Shown here in pieces: positions 7,245-12,631 of a DNA stretch of 12,631 nt. The stretch is taken from contig JAGTUZ010000062.1 in assembly GCA_018224415.1 (NCBI GenBank), positions 1 to 12,631 of the forward strand. The letters are read 5' to 3'. The notes under the pieces were generated by a model. That model ran no database searches. It was not told the origin of the DNA and was given only the letters and a program-made list of their open reading frames with translations. The stretch comes from Bacteroidota bacterium. GTDB lineage: Bacteria > Bacteroidota > Ignavibacteria > SZUA-365. Position 1 is the first letter of the stretch; each line of letters begins with the position of its first letter. The position numbers and the translations under genes were made by a program.

Positions 7245-9194
7245 GTGGAGAATCGTCTCGCACATATGGTAATTGTCTTCCACTCCCTTCGCTTCCTGCG
7301 TCCCTCCATGATATACTGGCGGGTGTTTCGGACGGTGAAGGGGGTGGTGATCGGGATGGTGGAGAAGGCGGGGCTGGCGCGGATGTTCTTCGACCGGTCG
7401 CTGCGTCCCGTGCCGGTGACGGCGGTGCCGCCGCTGTCGGGGCGGTATCACTGCGAGGACATCGAGCTCGCCGCGCGGCGCTTCAGTTTCCTGCGTGATG
7501 TGGAGACGCTGCCCGCGTCGCCGGAAGCCCTCCGCGCCGCCGTCGCGCGCAAGCCGCTGCTCTGGCAGTTCCATTTCGGATATCACGATTATCTTCTCGC
7601 GCTTCTTGCCGCGTCCGATGGTGCTTTGTCCGGCGACGTGCTTGCCTTCGTGCAGGAGTGGGACGCGGCCTTTCCCTTGCACGCGTCCGGCGCCCGGCGC
7701 AGCGCCTGGCATCCCTACGTGCTGTCCATCCGCATCGAGAGCTGGGTGCGCCTGCACGGCATGCTGACGGCGTCGGGGATCGACGGCGACGACCCGCGTC
7801 TGCAGGTGCTGGGCGAGGGTGTCGAACAAATGACACGTGTGCTGCTGCGCAATCTCGAGAAGGGCACCATGGCCAACCATCTCCTGCGCAACATCAAGGG
7901 ACTCGTGTTCGCCGGTCTTTTCCTCGACACCTCCACCGGCGCGCAGGCCCGCCGCATCGGCATGAAGTTGCTTGACCGCGAGCTGGCAGAGCAGGTGCTC
8001 GACGACGGCTGTCATTTCGAGCGCAGTCCCATGTACCACGTGTCCATGACCAACGACGTGCTCGACATGGCCGAGGCCATGCTGCTCAGCGGCGCCTCCG
8101 TGCCCGAGCGCCTCGCCGACGCCACCACGCGCATGACCGCCTTTCTCGAACGCATGCGCCATCCCGACGGCGAGATCCCCTTCTTCAACGACTCCACCGG
8201 GTCGTTCTTCCTCCGTACACACGAAGTTCTTGCACGGGGGCAGGCGCTCGCGCCAGAACTTCGCGAAGATCCCGGAGCACCGCTCGATGAGGGCTTGGGG
8301 TCGGCGCGCTCCCCTGTCCGCCGTAGTCAGCCAACGGCTGACGGAGGCGGAAGCGCGCCGCAGGAGGAGGGCCTGGGGTCGGCGCGCCCCAGCGCGCCGC
8401 GGGAGGAGGCGATGAACCCCGCCCACATTTCCGGCCTGCTCGTCGCCGAATCCCCTCGCGCCTGGCTGGTGATGGACGCCGGGCTGGTGGGACCCGACTA
8501 TCAACCCGGGCATGCGCATTGCGACACGCTGTCGTTCGAACTTTCGCTCGACGGCAGGCGCTTTGTCACCGATACCGGTGTCTTCCATTACAGGGAGTCC
8601 CCCGAGCGCGTGTATTCCCGCTGCACGGCCGCGCACAACACCGTCGAAATCGACGGCGCCGAGCAGTCCGAGGTATGGAAAAGCTTCCGTGTCGGCCGCC
8701 GCGCGAAAACCAGCCACGTCTCGCGCGAACAGCGCGGCGACGCGGTGCTGCTGCGCGGCACGCATGACGGGTACGAAAGAGTGCAGGCCGGGCTCCAGCA
8801 CGAACGCGCCATGCTGCTCGACGGCGATGGCCTGGTCATCGCCGACTGGCTGCACGGCCGCGGCAGGCACACATGGCGGAGCTTCCTGCACTTCCATCCC
8901 GACATGCGCATCGAGGAGACCGACGGCGGATTCATGGCCGTCCTGGGAGATACGGAAGTCATGGTCCGTTATCATGGCGGGGGGTCGGCGCATGTCTTCA
9001 CGAGCGAATACTATCCCGCCTTCGGCGAGAAGCACGCCCGCCGCAGCCTCGTGTTCGCTGGCGACGGTACCCTGCCCGTGCTGCTGGTCGTGGAATTGTC
9101 GTTCGTAAGAAAGGGGCGGAAGGTGATTGTTGGAAGCGACGGGGTGGAGGTGGAGGGCTTCGACCGATTGCGCAGCGGGATTGCCGCGTCGTGA
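7245..9194 (+). CDS. Heparinase II/III family protein (polysaccharide lyase, PL12-like)
   Basis: The protein is 649 residues from GTG 7245. The alpha/alpha-barrel half opens with HSLRFLRPSMIYWRV (13-27), a common N-terminus of this family in polysaccharide loci, and has WHPYVLSIRIESW (155-167) and the active-site-like ANHLLRNIKGL (210-220) and DGCHFERSPMYH (254-265). The beta-sandwich half has DAGLVGPDYQPGHAHCDTLS (411-430), where the GHAHCD His/Asp group is the conserved metal or catalytic site, then FVTDTGVFHY (440-449) and AAHNTVEIDG. No signal peptide is evident, although such lyases often act in the periplasm. It would cleave uronic-acid-containing polymer by beta-elimination, probably the product of this locus, for length control or release. 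ATG 7266 (642 residues) is an equally reasonable start; GGAAGAA at 7231-7237 sits seven bases before the GTG. The linker at about 330-395 carries a repeat insertion described separately. Confidence 0.85.
   Translation: MENRLAHMVIVFHSLRFLRPSMIYWRVFRTVKGVVIGMVEKAGLARMFFDRSLRPVPVTAVPPLSGRYHCEDIELAARRFSFLRDVETLPASPEALRAAVARKPLLWQFHFGYHDYLLALLAASDGALSGDVLAFVQEWDAAFPLHASGARRSAWHPYVLSIRIESWVRLHGMLTASGIDGDDPRLQVLGEGVEQMTRVLLRNLEKGTMANHLLRNIKGLVFAGLFLDTSTGAQARRIGMKLLDRELAEQVLDDGCHFERSPMYHVSMTNDVLDMAEAMLLSGASVPERLADATTRMTAFLERMRHPDGEIPFFNDSTGSFFLRTHEVLARGQALAPELREDPGAPLDEGLGSARSPVRRSQPTADGGGSAPQEEGLGSARPSAPREEAMNPAHISGLLVAESPRAWLVMDAGLVGPDYQPGHAHCDTLSFELSLDGRRFVTDTGVFHYRESPERVYSRCTAAHNTVEIDGAEQSEVWKSFRVGRRAKTSHVSREQRGDAVLLRGTHDGYERVQAGLQHERAMLLDGDGLVIADWLHGRGRHTWRSFLHFHPDMRIEETDGGFMAVLGDTEVMVRYHGGGSAHVFTSEYYPAFGEKHARRSLVFAGDGTLPVLLVVELSFVRKGRKVIVGSDGVEVEGFDRLRSGIAAS
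8289..8409 (+). repeat. Intragenic palindromic and direct-repeat element inside the lyase gene
   Basis: A 21-base direct repeat with one mismatch, GAGGGCYTGGGGTCGGCGCGC, occurs at 8289-8309 and 8367-8387, 78 bases (26 codons) apart. It encodes EGLGSAR twice. A 19-base repeat with one mismatch (AGCGCGCCGCRGGAGGAGG) occurs at 8352-8370 and 8391-8409, 39 bases (13 codons) apart. Between them lies a large palindrome: GGCGCGCT (8303-8310) pairs with AGCGCGCC (8352-8359), TCCGCC (8317-8322) with GGCGGA (8346-8351), and GTCAGCC (8326-8332) with GGCTGAC (8336-8342) around an AAC loop. The segment keeps the reading frame and codes for a Gly/Ser/Pro/Arg-rich linker between the two conserved halves of the lyase. 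Confidence 0.85.
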
Positions 9195-9287
9195 CATCAC
9201 GATGAGTTCACGCCCAATCGTCGGGGGGCCGGGCGATCGGCGATCTGAGATTCAGTTCCAGGAAGAAAAATATTAGAACTGTGTTGG

Positions 9288-9526
9288 GTGAATTCAAGAT
9301 TCTAGTGCAACAACTTTCGGTGTACGGCAAAAAGTCATGGAATGCAAGAAATGACATTACGAATGCGAATCGGAGATTCGGTATTCAAGGACTGCGTTGT
9401 TGTTCATGATGATGATAGAACTCGGTAAATACTTCCGCCGGAGTTCTCCACTCGAGCGTCTTTCTCGGCCGCGTGTTCATCGCGTGCTGGACCCACGCAA
9501 TCTGTTCGTCCGTCACCTTCGAAAAG
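9288..9526 (-). mobile_element. 3' remnant of an IS30-family insertion sequence
   Basis: Read on the minus strand, the segment holds the last codons of an IS30-like transposase followed by about 95 bases of non-coding DNA. A motif resembling an IS30-family terminal repeat follows (GTTGCACTAGAATCTTGAAT on the minus strand, about 9291-9310). The outer end is therefore placed near 9288, but the exact base is uncertain because the matching other end is missing. The inner edge is the junction with the ISL3 element at 9526/9527. A small perfect hairpin (CGAATC 9366-9371, GATTCG 9375-9380) lies just past the transposase stop. The stretch 9195-9287 between the lyase stop and this remnant shows no gene and no convincing terminator. 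Confidence 0.6.
9385..9525 (-). pseudogene. IS30-family transposase, C-terminal fragment
   Basis: On the minus strand, 46 sense codons run from the ISL3 junction to a TGA at 9387-9385. The translation begins FSKVTDEQIAWVQHAMNTR and continues with a PRKTLEWRTPAEVF segment. This is the highly conserved end of IS30-family transposases (usual form: SK-(I/V)-(T/S)-DE, then LN-x-RPRK-x-L-x-(W/F)-(R/K)TP-x-E-(V/A)-F) of the DDE integrase-fold type. The normal preceding text (PKGTD) is replaced by ISL3 terminal-repeat sequence, so the gene is cut exactly at the junction. The missing 5' part is not found on the right flank of the ISL3 element. It is non-functional. Confidence 0.85.
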
Positions 9527-9555
9527 GGCTCTTCCGGAAAGCTTGTGGGATAGTT
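9527..9555 (+). repeat. Left terminal inverted repeat of the ISL3 element
   Basis: GGCTCTTCCG, a 10-base spacer and GGGATAGTT mirror the right end at the same spacing. Nineteen of 19 bases match in the two conserved blocks, and only about three of ten match in the spacer. Confidence 0.85.
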
Positions 9556-9607
9556 TAGCGATTCGTATCATGGTTTGAGCCCATAAAATCAGCCTGGAGT
9601 CGTTCCA

Positions 9608-9823
9608 ATGACCGTACCGGCCGCTCTCGATCATCACTACCGCGAACTTCTTGGCCTCGTCCGCCCCTGGAAGATCACCGACATCGTTCTTGACGTGAGT
9701 ACGCAACGTGTCGACATCACGCTCGAATGGCCCGCGGAACGAAAGGTTCCCTGACCGGAATGCGGGAAAAAGTGCGGCCGGAAGGATCACCGTGAGAAAC
9801 GGACATGGCGCCATCTCAACACC
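9608..9823 (+). pseudogene. ISL3 transposase N-terminal zinc-finger part, interrupted by TGA
   Basis: ATG 9608 has GGAG at 9596-9599, eight bases upstream, and opens the normal ISL3 N-terminus (YRELLGLVRPWKITDIVLDV). After 48 codons an in-frame TGA (9752-9754) follows KVP. The same frame then continues with PECGKKCGRKDHREK and RTWRHLNTMQFQT straight into the catalytic part. ISL3 transposases carry a CPxCG zinc finger here, so the TGA stands exactly where the first zinc-ligand Cys (TGC or TGT) is expected. There is no frameshift: 9608 and 9824 are 72 codons apart. The simplest reading is a nonsense mutation that inactivates the element; the reconstructed full protein would be 425 residues. Confidence 0.85.
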
Positions 9824-10885
9824 ATGCAGTTTCAGACGTTCCTTCACTGTCGTATTCCCCGCGCGGAGTGCCGCGTCCATGGTGCCCACACGATCACGGT
9901 CCCCTGGTCGGAGCAGGGTTCGCACTGGACGTTGGATTTCGAGGATTTCGCCGTTTTTGTCATGGAACAGGTCTCTACGCTGGTCAAGGCGGCGAGCATT
10001 CTCGGGATCAGCTGGGACGAGGCCTCGCGGATTCGTGACCGTGCGGTCGAGCGCGGGCTGCGTCGTCGTACGGTGGAGGACATAGAGTACCTTGGTATCG
10101 ACGAGAAAAGCTTTGGTCGCAAGGAGAGGTTCGTCACGGTGCTGGCGGATATCGACGGGGAACGCGTCCTCGAAGTGGCACCATCGAAGTCGAGCACGGC
10201 GGCAAAGACCACCTTGGCGGTGATTCCGGAGGAGGCGCGCCCCCAAGTCCAGGCGGTGGCGATGGATATGAGCGCGGCGATGGAGCGGGCTTGCAAGGAG
10301 GAGTTGCCCAACGCGGATATTGTCTACGACAAGTTCCACATCGAGCAGCACCTGTCCAAGGCGATGGGATCGGTACGCGCGAGCGAACACCGGATGCTGG
10401 TGGCTCAAGGAATCCTGATCTTCACGAGGACACGATATCTGTTTCTTCGACGTCCCGAACGCTGGAATGAAAAGCAGCAGGCGCAGTTTCGTGACATCGA
10501 ACGCGCGTTCGGCAAGACGCGCTTCGCGCAGTCCCGCATCGGCAGGATGTGGCTTATCAAAGAGGCATTTCGCATGTTCTGGGACTATGCCTCGCCGACA
10601 TGGGCGTTGAAATACTTTCAGCGCTGGTACTTCTGGGCAACGCATAGCCGGATAAAACCGGCCATCAAAGTCGCGAGGATGATCAAAAGTCACCTCGATA
10701 ATATCCTGACGTACTTCACGCATAGAATCACCAATGCGTACACCGAAAATATCAATGGTCGTATTCAAGAACTCAAAGCCGCGGAGAGGGAATTTCGTAA
10801 TTTCGCCAATTACCGAAACGCGATCTTGTTTTACTGCGGGAAACTCGACATGCGGCTGAAAAAAGATGGCTGTTTGTATGCATAA
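9824..10885 (+). CDS. ISL3-family transposase, catalytic part (5' end broken by a stop)
   Basis: This 353-residue open stretch contains the whole DDE domain of an ISL3-family (transposase_12) transposase. The first Asp lies in YLGIDEKSFG (D93), the second in AVAMDMSAAM (D148), and the Glu in NINGRIQELKAAER (E316), followed by the family-typical FRNFANYRNAILFYCGK. A helix-turn-helix-like stretch (about 50-78, LVKAASILGISWDEASRI) precedes the first Asp. All three catalytic residues are intact. ATG 9824 has no Shine-Dalgarno sequence and corresponds to an internal Met of the full-length protein, so it is probably not a natural start. Without the zinc finger, end recognition should fail unless a full-length copy elsewhere supplies the protein in trans. 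The stop TAA (10883-10885) overlaps the right terminal repeat. Confidence 0.88.
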   Translation: MQFQTFLHCRIPRAECRVHGAHTITVPWSEQGSHWTLDFEDFAVFVMEQVSTLVKAASILGISWDEASRIRDRAVERGLRRRTVEDIEYLGIDEKSFGRKERFVTVLADIDGERVLEVAPSKSSTAAKTTLAVIPEEARPQVQAVAMDMSAAMERACKEELPNADIVYDKFHIEQHLSKAMGSVRASEHRMLVAQGILIFTRTRYLFLRRPERWNEKQQAQFRDIERAFGKTRFAQSRIGRMWLIKEAFRMFWDYASPTWALKYFQRWYFWATHSRIKPAIKVARMIKSHLDNILTYFTHRITNAYTENINGRIQELKAAEREFRNFANYRNAILFYCGKLDMRLKKDGCLYA

Positions 10886-10912
10886 CTATCCCATAAAAAG
10901 GTCGGAAGAGCC
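10884..10912 (-). repeat. Right terminal inverted repeat of the ISL3 element
   Basis: AACTATCCC, a 10-base spacer and CGGAAGAGCC form the reverse complement of the left end. The first two bases of the repeat are also the end of the transposase TAA stop codon. Confidence 0.85.
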
Positions 10913-11127
10913 GTTCAGACAATCAATCTGCTTCTCGTCCGGTAGAACGGAGCGGTGACGGGAGGCCGTGTATTTCGCATGTGCCTCTCGCTCGCCTCTT
11001 ATTCGACAATCGGAGAGTGAGACGTTCACGTGAAATAGATACTATACCGGCATATGCTGCCATCGCCAACAGGAAGTATGAAAAGAACAGAAACAGCAAC
11101 GGATTGTGTCACCTTGGGGTGGCACGC

Positions 11128-11133
11128 AAGGAG
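11128..11133 (+). promoter_or_regulatory. Ribosome binding site AAGGAG
   Basis: AAGGAG sits seven bases before ATG 11141 and decides the start of the exported protein. An upstream in-frame ATG (11054) would put 29 residues before the signal peptide and has no such site. In 10913-11127 no gene and no clear promoter could be recognised. Confidence 0.8.
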
Positions 11134-11140
11134 ATACACA

Positions 11141-12316
11141 ATGAAAAGACTGATTACTGCAATGCTGCTGCTCGCGCTTTCATCGGGACTTCCCCTGATT
11201 GCGCAACCGACGGCGACGGATCTCTCGTATTTTCCACTGCAAACTGGGAATGTGTGGGTGTACAGGATTACCGAGACAAAGGTGGTCCCGCCCGGTGACT
11301 CTATCGTCGGTTACGACACGATGCGGGTGGAGAAGGATACCATTATGGCCAACGGGAAGAGATACTATCTTTGGGGGAATGTGCCCACCCGCATAGACAG
11401 TCTCACCGGTATCGTGTACCAATACAAGGGAGGGAGTTCGGGTTGTCCCGATTCGACCGAAATTGAATATGTAAATTTGACGATCGACTCCACCAGCAGT
11501 TATACGCTCTGCCATGGCTGGGAGTGGGAGTATTACGTTGCAACAACCGATGTTCCGGAGCAAGCTGGACTGCTGGATGTCGACAGGAAGCAACGTGTCT
11601 GGAAACTGCACTATTATGGTACGATCGATAGATTCGCCGAAGGGATCGGTCTTTGCTATGTCGAACCGTACCCCCCGGTAGGATGGTTTCGACATGAGCT
11701 TGTCTACGCCAAGATCGACGGGGTACAGTACTTTCCGGTGACTTTCCGCAGCTTTCATGCGGATCTGCTGCCCGGCAATCGTGTGCACCTGCGGTGGAGT
11801 ACCGAGCAGGAAGAGCGGAATGCGGGCTTCACCGTGCAACGCCGGGCGGCACTGCAGAACGCTGGGTGGGAGGATGTCGGCTTCGTCGAGGCGCGTGCCC
11901 CGGAAGGAGGAGGCGCAAGCTACACCTTCGTCGATGACGGCACCGGCGCGTGGCGATCCGGGACGGACCTGCAATACCGTCTGCGCCAGCACGACTATGA
12001 CGGAACGGTCTCGTATTCCTTCGTTCTCGATGTTCGTCTCTCGTCGACGGCAGACTCCCCGGAACTCGCGGCCTGGCCGCAGCCGGCCAACGACGTATTG
12101 CATCTGCAGCTTCGCGTTCCAACAGAGCACGCGCCGCAGCTGCGCATCAGTGACATGCTCGGACGCGAAGTCCGTCTGCATCGCCTCGAAGCCGGCACAC
12201 CGTACTGGAGCTGGGATCTGACCGATGCAGCAGGCGGCCGCGTGCCTCCCGGCCTTTATCTCGTCTCGGTTCGTGCCGGGGAAGTGCGGATGACACGGAA
12301 GGTGGTTGTCAGATGA
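11141..12316 (+). CDS. Exported protein of unknown function with T9SS type A C-terminal sorting domain
   Basis: The 391-residue protein starts with a Sec signal peptide (KR, then LITAMLLLALSSGLPLIA, predicted cut after Ala21). The N-terminal region (about 22-200) opens DLSYFPLQTGNVWVYR and has Asp/Thr/Tyr-rich beta-like text such as DTIMANGKRYYLWG and RIDSLTGIVYQY; I recognise no enzyme motif in it. Residues 201-300 look like an Fn3-like beta-sandwich common just before T9SS sorting domains, with LRWSTEQEERNAGFTVQRR (217-235) and YRLRQHDYDG (279-288). The last 80 residues are a type A sorting domain: AWPQPANDVLHL (311-322), DMLGREV (338-344), GGRVPPGLYLVSV (365-377), TRKVVV (385-390). It should cross the outer membrane through the PorSS and be anchored or released after removal of that domain. 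No link to the polysaccharide operon is evident. Confidence 0.88.
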   Translation: MKRLITAMLLLALSSGLPLIAQPTATDLSYFPLQTGNVWVYRITETKVVPPGDSIVGYDTMRVEKDTIMANGKRYYLWGNVPTRIDSLTGIVYQYKGGSSGCPDSTEIEYVNLTIDSTSSYTLCHGWEWEYYVATTDVPEQAGLLDVDRKQRVWKLHYYGTIDRFAEGIGLCYVEPYPPVGWFRHELVYAKIDGVQYFPVTFRSFHADLLPGNRVHLRWSTEQEERNAGFTVQRRAALQNAGWEDVGFVEARAPEGGGASYTFVDDGTGAWRSGTDLQYRLRQHDYDGTVSYSFVLDVRLSSTADSPELAAWPQPANDVLHLQLRVPTEHAPQLRISDMLGREVRLHRLEAGTPYWSWDLTDAAGGRVPPGLYLVSVRAGEVRMTRKVVVR

Positions 12317-12337
12317 TAACGTGAGAAACCACAGAGA

Positions 12338-12400
12338 GTTAAAAGTGAAAAGTTAAAAGTTAAAAGTGGGGGAATGAGGGAAATGAGGGAAATGAGGGGA
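12338..12400 (+). repeat. Two adjoining short tandem repeats (TTAAAAG type and GGGAAATGA type)
   Basis: From about 12338 to 12367 the unit GTTAAAAGT/GAAAAGT recurs four times (GTTAAAAGTGAAAAGTTAAA and onward). From 12371 to 12400 the unit GGGAAATGA occurs about three times, first as GGGGAATGA. Both are purine-rich on the + strand and lie between the T9SS gene stop and the intron-like RNA. No protein reading is sensible here. Confidence 0.8.
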
Positions 12401-12402
12401 AA

Positions 12403-12631
12403 GCGCCGGTAAAAGCCGGCATGAGATAGGAGGTGAAAGTCCTCCACGCGGCAAAGGCTAGCGACCAGCCGCGCCCCCGAGTCATGCGTCGGCCCAACGT
12501 AAGAAGGGCGGCGAAGCGTTGACAGGGGCACGTATAGGCCGTGGCATCGAGCTTCGAAAGAACGAATTCGGGTGCCGACCTTGTCCACCTAAGGGGAAGG
12601 CAGCATGGCGTGAAGCGAAAGCGCGAGCGAC
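12403..12631 (+). ncRNA. 5' part (domain I) of a probable group II intron, cut by the window edge
   Basis: The segment folds into a series of short local stems like those at the start of bacterial group II introns. GCCGG (12405-12409) pairs with CCGGC (12416-12420) around TAAAAG. GGAGG (12429-12433) pairs with CCTCC (12441-12445) around TGAAAGT, the well-known GGTGAAAGTCC-type hairpin. GGCT (12456-12459) pairs with AGCC (12467-12470) around AGCGACC. Further on, GGCGAAGCGTTGACAGGGGC, ACGTATAGGCC and CTAAGGGGAAGGCAGCATGG read like intron-specific domain I text that I associate with group II introns carrying a maturase gene. The 5' splice site is not clear: the usual GTGCG-like start is absent, and GCGCC at 12403-12407 is the nearest candidate. 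The reverse transcriptase/maturase would lie beyond the window. Confidence 0.65.

Larger units (their letters stand above)
9527..10912 (+). mobile_element. ISL3-family insertion sequence, about 1386 bp
   Basis: The ends are set by an imperfect terminal inverted repeat. GGCTCTTCCG (9527-9536) matches CGGAAGAGCC (10903-10912). After a 10-base spacer of equal length on both sides, GGGATAGTT (9547-9555) matches AACTATCCC (10884-10892). Length and content (one transposase filling most of the element) fit the ISL3 family. ISL3 elements normally make 8-bp target duplications; the flanks here (TCGAAAAG on the left, GTTCAGAC on the right) do not match. The left flank is IS30 transposase DNA while the right flank is not, so a deletion or rearrangement at one end probably followed insertion. 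Confidence 0.85.

Noticed and set aside
7110..9200. Minus-strand open frame of 696 codons opposite the lyase gene
   Set aside because: The plus strand has heparinase motifs throughout. The antisense translation has no recognisable motif and its end is a His/Ser/Phe repeat made by the GATGGAAT tract.
9200..9240. Possible terminator hairpin after the lyase gene (CCAATCG / CGATCGG)
   Set aside because: Only a seven-pair stem with a mismatch, a long G-rich loop and no T-tract.
9404..10768. Minus-strand open frame of 454 codons across the ISL3 element
   Set aside because: It runs antisense to the DDE transposase and is in a different frame from the real IS30 fragment at 9385-9525.
11025..11048. 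Possible promoter upstream of the T9SS gene (TTCACG ... TATACC)
   Set aside because: The spacing is only 12 bases and no Bacteroidota-type TTTG/TAnnTTTG pair is present.
10981..11298. Small plus-strand open frame of 105 codons before the T9SS gene
   Set aside because: It overlaps the start and signal peptide of the well-supported exported protein in another frame and shows no ribosome binding site or domain.

Overview
The window looks like a high-GC member of the Bacteroidota/Chlorobiota superphylum (Kapabacteria-, Ignavibacteria- or Rhodothermia-like). The main clue is the last protein-coding gene (11141-12316), whose protein ends in a type IX secretion (T9SS) type A sorting domain. Other clues are the short purine-rich tandem repeats between genes (7187-7237, 12338-12400) and a mix of ISL3-type, IS30-type and group II intron elements. 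The assignment is an inference from these traits; there is no marker gene.

Positions 1-9194 hold a surface-polysaccharide locus, all on the + strand. In order it encodes the end of a membrane protein (possibly a polymerase or ligase), a GT2 glycosyltransferase with a membrane tail, two GT4-like glycosyltransferases, an AsnB-type glutamine amidotransferase, a large polytopic membrane protein resembling GT-C/WsfD-like sugar transferases, and a heparinase II/III-family polysaccharide lyase. The first six genes are translationally coupled: each stop overlaps the next start by 1-4 bases, and clear Shine-Dalgarno sequences lie in the preceding coding region. Only the lyase is separated, by 47 bases that consist largely of a GATGGAAT-type repeat. 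A working model is assembly of a polymer by the glycosyltransferases, amidation of a sugar acid by the AsnB protein, and trimming or turnover of the polymer by the lyase. The lyase gene carries an in-frame palindromic/direct-repeat insertion in its interdomain linker.

Positions 9195-10912 are a graveyard of mobile elements. The 3' end of an IS30-family transposase (minus strand) is cut off by an ISL3-family element of about 1386 bp (9527-10912). That element has recognisable terminal inverted repeats and a transposase keeping its DDE residues. A TGA stop replaces exactly the first cysteine codon of the transposase zinc finger.

Positions 10913-12631 hold a T9SS-exported protein of unknown function with a strong ribosome binding site, then AT-rich and purine-rich short tandem repeats, and finally an RNA-like segment running off the window edge that resembles the 5' domain I of a group II intron.
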